Shown: in pieces, positions 11,755-25,200 of the stretch
How positions within the stretch are numbered: the first letter of the stretch is position 1
How the letters are laid out: each line of letters opens with the position of its first letter
Source of the DNA: Papilionanthe hookeriana x Papilionanthe teres
Lineage: Eukaryota > Streptophyta > Magnoliopsida > Asparagales > Orchidaceae
DNA length: 64,000 nt
Assembly: GCA_022702705.1 (NCBI GenBank)
Contig: CM040428.1
Coordinates: forward strand, 98,467,805 to 98,531,804
Direction: 5' to 3'
Made by a program: the position numbers and the translations under genes
Notes under the pieces: model-generated
Told to the model about the DNA's origin: nothing
Seen by the model: the letters and a program-made list of their open reading frames with translations, nothing else
The model's database searches: none

Positions 11755-12128
11755 ATAAGTGATAGATCAATCAGCTAACTGAAGGGTTATAGTGGTGGGA
11801 GAAATCTCTCCTAAATCTAACCTTCGAAAGATTGAAAATGGCTTGAGATCAATACTTACTCCTAAATCACATAAGGCTTTTCCACAAAATTTTTCTCCAT
11901 TAGCACATGGTATAGAGAAACTTCCAAGATCTTTAAGTTTCTGAGGTAATTTCTTCTGAATTATTGCACTACATTCTTCACTTAATGCAACAGTTTCATA
12001 AGCTTCAAATTTCCTTTTCTTGCTTAAAATATCCTTTATAAATTTTGCATAGATTGACATTTGTTCCAAAGCTTCAGCAAGAGGAATGTTGATGGTAAGT
12101 TTCTTAAAAATCTCAACGAACTTAGCAA
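11755..12128 (-). pseudogene. Athila protease region of element B, cut by insertion of A
   Basis: The sequence matches the A protease region and stops exactly at the A LTR. The active-site segment reads LCDLGVSIDLKP, degenerate relative to DLGAS. The rest of B pol, its env-like ORF and its 3' LTR should lie left of the window. The remainder is an open stretch of about 100 codons with stops at both sides. Confidence 0.82.
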
Positions 12129-13683
12129 ATTAGTGGTCAAGCTTCTGTTGTTTTAGTCTTTGAGAAAAAGGTTGTGGTGGTCTTTCAACTTCCACTTCAA
12201 TAAGAATTACAGTCTGATCTTTACTTGGAGAAAGAGTATCTTTAGGTTTTTCACTCTCTTCTACCTCTCTCTCTTTTTCAATTTCATTCCAAATTTTCTC
12301 TTTTAATTCCTTTCCACTTCTAAGTTGTACAGCTTTTGCTTGTTCATGTTCTTTCCCAGTTTCTTTAGGATTAATTTCGACATTGCTAGGTAGTGTTCCT
12401 TAAGGTCTGTAATTAATAAAATTAGCAATTTGACCATCTGATTCTCAATTTTTTGAATAACAGTGTTTTGACTTTGTAGCTAATTACCTAATTGCAAGAT
12501 CAATTTTTCTATAGATAACCTTTTCTGCTGATTATTAAAACCAGGAGGGTAAGTTGGTCTAAAGATTGAATTTCTTTGATTGTTCTAATTTCTGGTTGGA
12601 TTAACTTAATTATTAATCCATTGTTGATGTCATTAATCCAATTAAAATTAGGATGATTTTTCCAACCTGAATTATAATAATTAGAAAAAGGGTTATTAGT
12701 TTTACTAGCAATAGTTTGCAAAGTTTCTATTATTTGAGAATCATCAGTATTTGTAGAACTATCATTACTTACATGCAACATGTTAATAGCAAAATTATCT
12801 AATTTCTTAGATATCGCAGCCACTTGTGAAGCTAAAATAGAAAAGGCTTCATTATCTTGAATACTTGCCATTCTTTTAGGATTAAACCTTTTAGAAGGCC
12901 ATTAAAAATTATTATTAGTCATTTCTTCAATTAAGGTGTAAGTTTCTTCAAATGTCTTAGCCATTAAAGATCCACCAACAGCAGCATCTATAATAGATCT
13001 AAGTGATCCAAAAAGTCTATTATAAAATGTTTGAATAATTAACCAATCTGGTAAAGCATGATGAGGACATTTTCTTAATAGTTCTTTAAATCTTTCCCAT
13101 GCTTCATAAATTGTTTCTCCATCAAATTGCATAAATGAAGTAATATCATTTCTTAATTTAGCACTTTTAGAAGGAGAAAAATATTTAGCAAGGAATTTTT
13201 GTGTCATATCTGCCCATGTTTTAAGAGAACAAGTTGCTAATGAATTAAGCCACATCTTTGCTTTATCTTTTAAGGAAAAAGGAAAGAGTCTAAACCTAAT
13301 AGCATCATCAGAAACATTATTATACTTAAAAGAAGCACGAGTTCTAAGAAACTAGCAAGGTGTAAATTTAGATCCTCATTTGGTATTCCTCCAAAATGAT
13401 TATTTTGAACCATTTGAAAAATAGAAGGTTTAAGCTCAAAAGAATTAGCATCTATAGCTGGCATTTGAATACTAATATGAAGTTCACCAGCTGTAGGGTT
13501 TGCATAATCCCTTAATGGTCTATAAACATTTTGTTCATTGATTTCTATTGGATTTTGATTATTGTTATGTAAGTTAGCCATTTCCTGATATTTTTGAATT
13601 TGTTTTCCTTTTCTAATTCTTTTAAATATTCTTTCTAATTCGGAATCAAGAGGTAATAATCATTTAGATCCAGAACTACGCTC
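12129..13683 (-). pseudogene. Athila gag of element B
   Basis: The same Gag as in A and C. The MANLHNNNQNPIEINEQ start region is at 13,581, YANPTAGELH follows, and the core motifs AWERFKELLRKCPHH and RSIIDAAVGGSL are visible, with a charged C-terminal tail. An in-frame N-terminal extension reaches 13,683, but its ATG is changed to GAG and it contains a stop. Frame breaks lie near 13,340, 13,260, 12,890 and 12,600. It is non-functional. It is colinear with the gag of A, which supports B being a separate, older copy of a related element. Confidence 0.85.
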
Positions 13684-13738
13684 AAAATTAAATTAAAATC
13701 TTGTTAGAATTTTTTTGTTTTTATATTTTTTTAGTATT

Positions 13739-14452
<714 letters not shown>

Positions 14453-14529
14453 TTTAAAGAAATAAAAGTGTATAAATTATATTTAATTTGAGAAATGTAA
14501 AATTGTCTTTTTAACTTTCTTCCTTATCT

Positions 14530-14547
14530 TCCCCGGCAACGGCGCCA
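14530..14547 (-). promoter_or_regulatory. primer binding site of element B (tRNA-Asp type)
   Basis: The minus strand reads TGGCGCCGTTGCCGGGGA, the intact Athila-type site, 6 bp from the LTR. Confidence 0.93.
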
Positions 14548-14553
14548 AAAACT

Positions 14554-16281
14554 TGATGCGGCATGACCTTTACTTATGTAAGAATTTATGAATTTATATT
14601 TAAATACTTATATTAATTATTGTAAAAGTCACAATTTCAAATTTAAGTATACGTATCATTTCAAGTAATACATGGCTCTATTCGAATCCTAGTTATCGAT
14701 TCCACAGGGAAGATTTTGAGAAAATTTAAGAAATATTTTAGATTTTTCAAATTAAAAGTAATTATTATTTTTATTTCTTTTCAAATTTCAGATTTTAAAT
14801 TTAATAAAATTTTTACTAAATGTAAGTAAGCAGTAATTAAAAAAAGATTAATGCAGGTATAATTGAAACAATTTTCTCCTTTTCAACTAATCCAAGATTT
14901 TTAGAATAATTATCATTTGTGAAGAATTTAGATTATGGTATTATGCCAATTAGAAGCATTCCTATTCTTTACCCTCTAGTACAGGCATAAAGAACATTAA
15001 CTAATCTATAGATCGGTTTAGAATGTTTTATTAGTAGAATGGGTTAATCTAGGCTCACACTATTAGATGTCCAAGGGTGGATATAGTCAGCCCTACCAGT
15101 GACCCGTTCCCTTTCTATTGATCAAATTATTAGAATTTAGTCTATCACTCTAAAAACTAATTAATTCTACACCCAATAAATCATATCTTTCTATTTATTT
15201 GCACTTCACATTGAATAACCTGCATAAAGTCTTCGATTACCCAAGGATTCATGTGATATCTACTAGTTAAGAACTCATCTCCGGATAGGTCCCAAAATTC
15301 TTCAATGGGTTTTAACAATTTAAAGGGCTAGTTTAAAAAGTAAATTAAGATCAGGTATTCTTATCATCACAATTTTTATAAATATTTTAAGTTAAATTTT
15401 CCAACAAAATTCAATTATCTTATTATCTTTTCATAGTTGAAATGAGAAGGAAAACTAACTACTCAGAACACATTGAATTCACACAGCAAAACATATTTAT
15501 AAAACTTTGAACCAAGTTACAAATACTTATCTGGAATGTTCCTTTAAATGATCCGCTGACTCCTACTGACTCCAATGCAATGATGAAAGACTTCAACAGC
15601 AAGAACACTAATAACTCACACTTAACACTCAAAATAAACTCACTAAATTCAAGAGAAGGTGGCTCCTTAAAACTATTTTCAAGCATAGAGAGCTTTGGAT
15701 TAATTAGGTGCTAAAAGGGGAGCTTTTCTCTATAGAATGGGCTTCTATTTATAGAGCTCCGAAATTGACCAGGGGTTGCTTAAGACACCTCTTCAAAATT
15801 TGTCCAAATATAATGTATCTTCTGGAATGTAATTGTCACGCCTAGGCACCGGGATCTGGCGTCTCGGCACCGGAGTCCGTGACCAGGTCTTCGCACCTCT
15901 TCGCGATTAAAACCGTTTTCTTGTGTCCAGATGCATTGTATCACATGTCCTATATATTAGGAGTTACTTCCAGTCTTCTAGAAGGTCTAATAACCGCTTA
16001 ATACCGTCAAAATAACTGCCTAAAGTCGTCAAAAATATTATCTGTTTCTATATTGAGTTTGCGCTTAGGCACCAAATTCTGGACCCTAGGTGCCAGGCCT
16101 ATAATTTTGACAACTTTGCTCTTTTAGCTCCATTTTTGCTCCTTTTGCTCCTTTTTCCTTCTTAAACTCTTTTTTTATTACCTACATCCAAAAACATAAA
16201 AATACCTTTCATTAAAGCATAATATCCTTAGGAATTGAATCAGAAATAAGGCATAAAAATAGATATTTTTAAAGTGGATCA
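14554..16281 (-). mobile_element. 5' LTR of Athila element B
   Basis: A 1.73-kb LTR, plus-strand TGATGCGG to GGATCA, similar along its length to the A LTR (shared blocks around the TCTCCTTTTCAACTAATCC and GGTCCCAAAATTC segments) but without the long (TA)n. It contains the TATA box at 15,745 and degenerate palindrome clusters at 15,838-15,872 and 16,061-16,098. The outer edge abuts the minisatellite. Confidence 0.88.
15745..15753 (-). promoter_or_regulatory. TATA box of the B LTR
   Basis: TATAAATAG on the minus strand in the same context (GAGCTC before, GGGC-rich after) as in the A LTR. Confidence 0.65.
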
Positions 16282-16293
16282 ATATGTTCAATA

Positions 16294-16949
16294 GGGGTTG
16301 AAATTAGTTTTGGTTATCTTGGGTTCAAGTTAGGTTGAACCTAAGTAAGAAATTTTGACTTGAGTTTTATATGGGTTGAACTTAACTTTTGGTTCACTTA
16401 ATTTTAAGTTAGGTTGAACCTAAGTTAAAATTTTTTACTTAGGTTCAATATGGGTTGAAATTTAGTGTTGGTTATCTTGGGTTCAAGTTAGGTTGAATCT
16501 AAGTAAGAAATTTTAACATAAGTTCAGTATGGGTTGAACTTAAGATTTAGTTAACTTGGGTTCAAGTTAGGTTGAACCTAAGTTAGAAGTATTGACTTAA
16601 GTTCAATATGGGTAGAAATTTAGTTTTGGTTTCCTTGGATTCAAGTTAGGTTGACCCTAAGTCAGAAGTATTGACTTAAGTTCAATATGGGCTGAACATT
16701 AGTTTTCGTTACCTTGGGTTCAAGTTAGGTTGAACAAAAGTTAGAAGTTTTCACTTAAGTTAAATAGGGGTTGATCTTAAGATTTGGTTAACTTAGGTTC
16801 AAGTTAGGTTGAACCTAAGTTAGAAGTTTTGGCTTAAGTACAATATGGGTTGAACTTAAGTTTTGGTTAACTTAGGTTCAAGTTAGGTTGAACATATGTT
16901 AGAATTTTTTACTTAAGTTCAATATTGGTTGAACTAAAGGTTTAGTTAT
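16294..16949. repeat. 79-bp minisatellite, about 8.3 units
   Basis: Diverged units of 79 bp begin GGGTTGAA and end GTTCAATAT. Each unit carries the dyad GGTTCAA-N6-TTGAACC, and the unit junction can pair ACTTAAGTTCAA with TTGAACTTAAGT across 6 bases. It is bounded on the left by the B LTR and on the right by the C LTR, so it is the visible pre-insertion DNA between two Athila elements. Confidence 0.92.
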
Positions 16950-18477
16950 TGATCCACTAAAAATGTGATAGCTTTTTACTATCCATTTCATACATGTTTT
17001 TGATGATATTACACTTTAAAGGAAGATATTTTTTATGATTTAATGCAGGTAAAATGATTTTAGGTCTTTGGAGAAAAAGGAAGCAAAAAGGAGCAAATTT
17101 GGAGCAAAAACGGACAAAAGTGCATTTTGTTGAACTAGTACCGAGTGGCACTGTCACCAGCGCCGGACAACATCATTTTAAAGGGAGTTGCGACCATTTT
17201 GGCAGAATAATGCACCGAACGGCACCCTATCCAGCGTCGAACCACGCCCTATCCTGATTTTAAACTAGATTCAATGTATTTATCCAGATTTTAAAGGGTT
17301 GCTTTACGAAACTCTTGGGAATTCAGTTTTAGCCAAACATAAATACTTTTGGAGCCAAGTTGAGAAGGGGGGAAGAAGAGAAGAGAAGAGTTTAGAGTTT
17401 AGAGAGTGTTTCTTTCCATTTAGTGTAGAAAATTAGGTTTTGTGTTTTCTCTTCTAAGGAGTGTGAGAGGAGAGGGAAAGTGAGAGTTTTCTTCTTTCTT
17501 ACTATTCTAAAGAGAGAAGTGTGTGTTGTTGTGAAGAAAGAAGAGGAGTCAAAGGAATTCCTTGAGATTCACTTGGGGAAGAGTTTGAGATAAGTTATCT
17601 TTACTTTAATCTGTTTGTATGACGTTGTTTTTATATATAAAATCCATGTTTTGTCATCTTTTCCTCATAATTCTTGAGTAGATTTCTTTGTCTTTCTTCT
17701 TTTCATGTGATGTGTTGATGTTCTGATATAGAAATGATGTGCTGATTTATTATGGAGAATTTGTGATGACTTTTTCACTTCGAACTTCATTTACTTTTTG
17801 ATCTGGCCAATTGAATTGTAAAAAATTGTTGGGAAACATATTTTCTAAAAGGATTATGAGTTCCACAACAAAAAGTGAAGGTCACATTCAATGTCCATGA
17901 ATGAGATATGCAGTTCATGGGGATTGAGTGCAAATAAATAGAGAAATATACTTTGATGGACTTAGAATTGGAGATTTCAGAGTGACAAGCTGAAATCCTC
18001 AATTTGGTCATAATGTTTGGAAACTGAAGTGAGAGCCAGTATCCTCCCAGCCTACTCACAGATTTGGGGACTAAACTTAGGATTAACCAAGATTCTTTAT
18101 ACACTGAAATATGGGTAAAGAATAGGAATGCTCCTATTTGGCACAATACATTAGCACCACTGATCTATGTCATAATAATCATAACATTATGATTGGAAAG
18201 GAGGAAGACTCTTTCTTGCAACTGAACTTTGTTATAAATTTAGTATTGTGTTAGTTTAACTTTATTTTGGTAGAAATAGTAACTACATTTGTTGTCTTTA
18301 TTTTAAGAATTAAACTTACTTGCAATTGTGTTGTGATTCGATAAGTGATTTTTATGCTACGCCATAAAATTAAAGTCTCCCTATGGGATCGATATTCCAG
18401 AACTCCACTAGAGCCCTGTATTACTTAAGCGATACGTATACTTGCGTTTAATTGTGTGACTCATTATAAAAATAAAT

Positions 18478-18529
<52 letters not shown>

Positions 18530-18572
18530 AAATCTGGTTCATAAATTTTGGCAAATTAAAAAAGTCTCAACA
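16950..18572 (+). mobile_element. 5' LTR of Athila element C
   Basis: A 1.62-kb LTR from TGATCCACT to CTCAACA. Its start matches the start of the B LTR, and its end lies 6 bp (AGTTTT) before the PBS. A (TA)n array lies near its 3' end (18,479-18,527) and a weak TATA-like ACATAAATACT near 17,337. The body is diverged from A and B, so C is another Athila subfamily. The left flank is GTTAT; the partner target duplication was not found, because the element is truncated. Confidence 0.83.
18479..18527. repeat. (TA)n microsatellite in the C LTR
   Basis: About 48 bp of uninterrupted TA. Confidence 0.95.
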
Positions 18573-18578
18573 AGTTTT

Positions 18579-18596
18579 TGGCGCCGTTGCCGGGGA
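18579..18596 (+). promoter_or_regulatory. primer binding site of element C (tRNA-Asp type)
   Basis: TGGCGCCGTTGCCGGGGA, identical to that of B. Confidence 0.95.
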
Positions 18597-18714
18597 GTTA
18601 CGGTAAAAAAAATAACTGTTAAAAATTAATTTTGTAGTATTTGAAATCTTATATTTGAATTACAAGTCATAATTGTGTGTGTCTATTTACTGTTAGTGTG
18701 CTTATTATGTTTGT

Positions 18715-19931
18715 ATGCATAGTATCGGATCTATAAGTTTAGTGCCTTACAATTCTGAATTAAAGTGTACTATTAGAAAAATTTGAAAACAACAAAAACA
18801 ATCTGCAAATCCTCACAAGATGGCGAATAATTTAAACAATCAAAACAAAAATATACCAAGACCTTTAAGAGTCTATGATAATCCAACAACAGATGAAATT
18901 CACTTAACTATTCAAAATCCTGATGTTGCTGCTAATTCATTTGAGCTTAAACCTGCTATTATCCAAATGGTACAGAATAATAAATTTGGAAGAACACCTA
19001 ATGAAGATCCTAACTTACATCTCGCTAGTTTTCTAGGGCTGTGTGCTACTTTTAAATATGATGGAGTGTCAAACGATGCTGTTAGGTTTAGACTTTTTCC
19101 TTTTTCACTAAGGGATAAGGCTAAGGCATGGATAAATTCGTTAGCACCTAGATCTATCAGAACTTGGGGGGAGCTTTCTCAAAATTTTCTGTCAAAATAT
19201 TTTCCTCCTTCAAAAACTGAATCTGTCAGAACCTGGATCTGTCAGTTTGATGGAGAATCCATATATGAAGCTTGGGAAAGCTTTAAAGATCTTTTGAGGA
19301 AGTGTCCACACCATGCTTTACTAGACTGGTTAATAATTCAAACCTTTTATATAGGATTAGTGGGATCTTTGAGATCGATTATTGATGCTGCTGCTGGTGG
19401 ATCATTAATGTCAAAACCTTTTGATGAAGCATATTCGTTAATTGAAGAGATGGCTACTAATAAATTTCAATGGCCCTTTGAGCGGATAAATCCTAATAAA
19501 GTAGCCAGTATTCTAGATTTTGATGTGATAACTATGATAGTCTCTTAAATTACTGTACTTTCTAAGAAAATAGATCAATATGAAATGAATTATTCTCAAA
19601 CACCCCTAGTGTTAGAAGTCCCTCAGTGTTAGAAGAAAATTCATTAGGACAGATGATAGACTCTCAGATGACTTATGAAATATTGAATGCTATAAATAAC
19701 AAAGTCAATAATCATTATTCAAATTATTATAATCCTTGTTGGAGGAATCACCCGAACTTCAACTGGAATAACACCAATGCTAATATTAACCTGCAATGGG
19801 GAAACAATCCTATGAATCCAGTTGGAAATCTGAAAAACCAAGGAAATACCAATTATAGACCTTCTTATCCTCCTAGTTTTTATAGTAATCAACAATTTAA
19901 GGAAAAGAAGTTGCCTACTGAAGAAATGATT
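18715..19931 (+). pseudogene. Athila gag of element C, cut by D
   Basis: An upstream ATG at 18715 is in frame with the MANNLNNQ methionine at 18,820, with one TGA between them. The main segment (18,820-19,548, 242 codons) carries the whole gag core: YDNPTTDEIHLTIQ, LHLASFLGLCATFKYDG, YFPPSKTE, AWESFKDLLRKCPHHALLDW and RSIIDAAAGGSL. After a stop, the Asn/Pro-rich tail continues at 19,626-19,931 (NYRPSYPPSF). A short deletion after SKTE relative to A removes part of the RNDITSF block. The coding sequence ends abruptly where the D sequence starts. Confidence 0.87.
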
Positions 19932-22779
19932 TGTTGACCTCACTTTTGGTTGAGGTCTAGTTTATTTATGGATTTCCTAGGGTCTAGCCATAGGAATTCC
20001 TAGTCACTTTTCTTAGAGGACTAGCAACGGAACCCTCCCCATGGAAGTTCAAACTTTTAGTACTTAAATTTTTATGTGCTTAAGGCTTAACCTCCAGCTT
20101 TGGGAGGAAGAACCCAAGCATAAAGAAGCCTAAGTGAAATCCCTATAGGTGACTAAGCCTTAGAATTAGCCCTCAAGGAGCCTGTGTCACACACTGATTT
20201 TCACATTCACACATTACAATCTACACTCACATCCTAAATCAAATACATTTCACTTCGACCTTCAGACCCTTTTGGAAACTCATGTGAGTGGCCCCATTAG
20301 CCCTAAGCCTACGACCAAAAGAGCTAAGATCACCACATAGAGAACCAAAGGACACTTTCCTTAGCCTGTAACCCATCTAGAATGATCCCATACTTCATGG
20401 TCTGACAATACCTCACTTTTTCCAAAATTTCAATTTTTACCCCGAAATTACCAAATTGCTCCTAAAAAGGGTCCCAAAACCCAAAATTCCATAGAGTCAC
20501 CTGGGGTTCCCGAAATTTTTTTTGGAGTGTTCCTCTCATTGAACTAAGAAGTTTGACTGTAAACATGTCATACTTTTAAGCTACCGGCGGACCCCTCGAG
20601 GCTTAAATAGTCGCTATTTGAACGACATTCCGGGCCCCGCAAAAATCTCCATAGTCGTCAGAAATGCTCGCGACACTGCCATTCAACTCCAAATTCAATT
20701 TTGAACCACTTTGGACCTTTAATACACACTTTTGACCAAGTTCCCTAAAAATCCCCGAAATTACCAAAATGCCCCTACATGGCCAATAATTCAAAAAACT
20801 CAAAAAATTACCAAAAATTTCCAAAATCTCCAGAAATTTCCCAATTTTATTTTCTCCAACTACACCATAGCCCAATTTTGTTAATTTAAGCCGATTTCAT
20901 CAAAAGCCCCAATTTTGACCTAAGCCCGACCTAGGCTCCGGTTTGACCTAAATTGACCCAATGTTAGTCATTTTCTTCCCGATTTGAATTTTAGACACTT
21001 TGACACATCCCCTTGAACTAAATATAACATTCGATCACCACTAACTTGGCTTTGAATTTCATCCAAATCTGATTTAATCGCAAAATCCCAAAATTTCACC
21101 TATTTTTGACATGTTTAGACGATAAGGTTGCCCAAACGACCTCATATTCACAAACGGACTGCACCGTTGCATCCAGAGCATCAAAATTACTAGGAAAAGA
21201 CATATAAATTTCTATGATTTTGTGCATGAGAAAACATATCGAATATCGACGTGATTTCAATTAAATAAATTGCATTTTTGACACTTAAGCTAAACCTAGC
21301 CTAACCCAACCTAATCTAAGCCTAATCTAGCCATGCCAGAACCCTAGTAGTTGGCCCTCCTCATGGTTTTCGTAATTTCAAGCCTGGCCGAGTCCCCAAT
21401 TCAGAAAACTGAGAGCCTCCTCCCTATCTCTCGCGATTTTCCTCTAACATGCCCACCTTTATGGCCGATCTCCCCCTCTTGTGCCTAGGAGGCGTGGCCT
21501 TCTTCTCCTCCATGTAAGTTCTGTCATGAGAGGGAATGTCTGATCTCCATCACATCCATGGCAACTCTCTTGACTTCCTTGATGCTTTGTCACTTCTCTA
21601 ACATCTCAAAAGTGGTTTGAGGGCTGCACCTTCTTTGGACTTTTGGGTATTGTCCATGGGGAAATTTGGGGATTCTTCTTCCTTCTCCTTTGGCTACAAA
21701 ATAGCCTTATTTAGCTGTTTCTTTTCTTGGCTGAATTTTAGAGGAAAGAAGAGGGAGAGGTGCTGCCCAAATCTCTTCAAAGCTTGGTTTTAGTCTTACT
21801 TTGGTGCCTCATACCAAGTGGTAATATCCTCAACTCATTAATTTCTTTAGCTATTTGATGTTTGATGTTGGGCTTGGTTTGCTCTATGCTTGATAGTTGG
21901 CTTGGTGATTTCTTATGTTATCAAAATGCTTTATGTTTTGGTGATTTTGTGTGCTATTAAGAAGTTTATTTTCCCTCTTATGCTGGGCTAAAATATTGGA
22001 TTTCAAATGCTTAATGTGGAGGTGATTTCAAGTAGCATCTTGTGGTGTTTTGATCCCCCTCCCTTGGCCATAAATTGGAGAAGTAGTGGAGACGCTGCCG
22101 GATTTTTGCCGGAGTTTCCCTTTACTTTCTCAACACCTTAGCTAGACCCTCTTATTTTTGTGACTTTGGTTATTTATCCAACTCCCAAGGTATATGTCAT
22201 TTTTGTTGCTTCATGACATGAAACTTTTGCTTGGATGAAGGATTTGATGGCAAACGTTAATTTGATTATCTATTTGGTATGCCTCGTGATTTTTTATGGA
22301 AAGCTACATGATTTTCTTTGCCTTTGTCATCAGGGGATAGCCTCAAGCATATGCATGGATCTATGGTTTGGTTGCTTTGAATGATATGCCAAATATCTTT
22401 CATTCATGTTTCTTTAAGATCCATGTGCACTACTTAAAAGTTTTGAGGTTTTGAAACTTTTGGAAATGTTGCCGGAATCTCATTCTTGCATTTCTTATGT
22501 TGGCAAAAATTTTACAAAATAGTAGGAGGTGCTGTCCATTTGATATTTGATCCAAGGTTTGGGTAAAAATCTTTCATATCCTTTGTTAAGGCTTGGTAAA
22601 TTGTCATTCTTACATACCTTTTTGTCTTTGGTTAGTTTGCTTTAGCCTTCAAACCATGGAAATTTATCATTAAAAAGCTCACTTTCTTATTGCCTTTTTT
22701 TAAGGAGTCACATGGCAAATGGTTGGCTTTATGTTTGAGCATTGAAGTTATTCTTACTTGTTAGAACTTCAAATTCATG

Positions 22780-23520
22780 CTTATGTTGAAAGCCTTTCTT
22801 TACATGCTATAAAGTTTAGAAATTTTCCTCATTTTGGGAGTCATTTTCATATGCCTAAAGCTTAGGCTTCATGCTTGATTTTGAAAGCACTTTCATATGT
22901 AGAAATTTAGGCCTTATGTTTGGCTTGAAAGCCACCTTACATGCCATCAAAATTTAAGTTTGAGCCAATGTTTAAGGCTACTTTCACTTGCTATCATTTT
23001 CAAATTCATGTTTGAGTTAAGGCTCTTTCTCTTTGGCAAGTTTTGAATTTTTGTTTAAGCTTGGAAGAAACTTTACATGCCAATAAAATGTGTGTTTTTT
23101 GCCTATGTTTGCAAGTTCTTTCACATGGTAAAAGTTTGGATTACATACTTATGTTGAGGGCACCTTCACATGGTAAGATTTAGGATTTATGCCTATCTTT
23201 TGAGGCCATCTTTTATATGTTAAAAATCTGAATTTATGCCCATGCTTAAAGCTATATTCACATGCAAAATTAGGATTTTTCGAGCCTATGCACAAAGCTA
23301 TTTCTACATGCAAAAGTTTTAAGTTTGTGCCTATGTTCAAAGTCACTTTTTCATGCTAAATACCTAAGTTTATGCCTATGTTTCAAGACACTTTTGTATT
23401 GCTAAAGTTTGGAACTTATGTTTAGGTCTTAAAGCTATTTTTACATAGCAAAGCTTTAAACTTATGCTTAGGATTTTCAAAGTGCTTTACATGACGAAAT
23501 GCTTGGGATTTCCTAAGTAT
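22780..23520. repeat. diverged repeat array, unit about 60 bp, in D
   Basis: A module similar to ATGCCTATGTTTAAAGC followed by ACTTTCACATGC and AAAGTTT recurs roughly a dozen times with poor conservation. Confidence 0.65.
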
Positions 23521-23664
23521 GGTACACTTTTACTTGAAAGCTTGGTGATACCTTATACAAGTTGGAAAGTGCTTAAGGCATGATACACCTCATTTGAAAG
23601 AGATGACATGCTTCTCTTCTCTTGCTTAACATATCTTGGCTTTAGGGCTTTACATTTTTGAAGC

Positions 23665-24180
23665 ATTAAAGGACTTGTCCATGTTATGCAATTTTCGGAT
23701 TTAGAGAGATTCACTCTTGGAACTTTCAAATTTGAGCACATGTGCACTTGTTTTTCATCTACTTCAACACATATTCATATGCACAACATCAAGGTTGGTA
23801 TTTCACATTCATTTTCACTCATCCCATGCATTTATGATGCTTTTCATTGGTTGGAATACACATGAAACAATTTGGTGAAATATGTGCAATTTTCGGATTT
23901 GGAGATAGGCATATGCAAAACTATCAAAATTTTGAACACACATGTGATTATTTTTCATCTATTTCATCAAGTATTCATGTGCATAACATCTAAACTTGTT
24001 TTCCATGCATACCTCACACATTCCATGCATTTAGGATGCTTTTCATTGGTTGGAGTACAAATGAAACAATTTGGTGAAATTTGTGCAATTTTCAGATTTA
24101 AACATGTTCATACATGGAACATCCAAATTTGAAGCTATGTGAGCTTGTTTTTCATCTATTTCAACATGTATTCATATACA
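23665..24180. repeat. about 190-bp tandem duplication in D
   Basis: The block with GATGCTTTTCATTGGTTGGA, AAACAATTTGGTGAAAT and GTGCAATTTTC is present twice in full (near 23,830 and 24,020). A partial third copy lies near 23,690. Confidence 0.8.
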
Positions 24181-24289
24181 TAGCATCAAGTCTATAATTT
24201 CACACGTGTTTCACCTCATTTCATGCGTAAAATGGTGTTTTACTTGTAGGAACGCAAAGCTCTCTTTTTCATGCAAGTCATTTCATGGT

Positions 24290-24740
24290 TTTAAAATTTT
24301 TACATTACACTTCACTACATTTAAAGTATTCACATGCTATATTCATGAAATTTCACATTCGCATTACATTCCACCAAATTTTAAAACACCTCCATGCTAT
24401 ATCCATGGAAATTCATTTCACATATTACATTTCACCAAATTCAAAGCGATCAGATGTTACAAACATACACCCAACATTCTACATTCACTTCATTTAAATT
24501 TTGAAACATTCACATGTCACCTGCATGAAACTACACATCCATATACACTTCACCTTCTTTCAACACACCTACATACTACATACATGAAACTCCACATTCA
24601 CATACACTTCACCTACTTTCAAAACACCTACAAGCTACATATATGAAACTTCACATTCATATTCATTTCACTCAATTTCAAGACACTCATATGTTACATA
24701 CAAGAAACTTCACATGTTACACCCGCTCCAACTTACTTTT
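24290..24740. repeat. repeat array, unit about 65-70 bp, in D (second type)
   Basis: Units contain CATGCTACATACATGAAA followed by CACATTCACATACACTTCAC. About seven diverged copies are visible. Confidence 0.75.
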
Positions 24741-24889
24741 GAAATGCCCACATGTTTCGCTTATGAAAAGAGTCACTGATATCAAATGCTTGTTGGAAGG
24801 ATGGGGTATTGTCACATACATGATCGTAGTAGCACCTTTTTGGGTTATGTTCTTTGCCTTTGGGAAGAAATGCCACCATCCTATGTATG

Positions 24890-25200
24890 CCAAATGTCAA
24901 AATCAGCACTTATACATTAATTTGGAATTGGTTTACATCAACCTTATGCACTCCAAAGATAAAAATCTGCACTTGCACATTAGTTTAGAGGTGCTTTGGA
25001 TCATTCTTATGCATTCCTAAACAAAAATTCTGCTCTTACATGTTTATGTGGAGTTGATTTAGCTCATCCTTATGCATGCCTAAACTAAAAATATACACTT
25101 GTACATTTTTTTAGAGGTGCTTTGTATCATTCCTATGCATTCCTAAACTAAAAAATATGCACTTGTATGTTGTCTTGGAGTTAGTTTTGAACATGTACTT
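24890..25200. repeat. repeat array, unit about 65-70 bp, in D (third type)
   Basis: Units contain ACTTGTACATT, GAGGTGCTTTGGATCATTC and TATGCATTCCTAAAC; about four to five copies. Confidence 0.75.

Noticed and set aside
16294..16949. Regularly spaced repeats considered as a CRISPR-like array
   Set aside because: Units are contiguous and diverged with no unique spacers, in plant DNA; this is a minisatellite.
17787..18146. 119-codon minus-strand ORF in the C LTR
   Set aside because: Antisense to an Athila LTR, with no homologous protein recognised.
24206..24646. 146-codon ORF with His/Thr-rich repeats
   Set aside because: It is the translation of the 65-70-bp minisatellite; overlapping frames are equally open.
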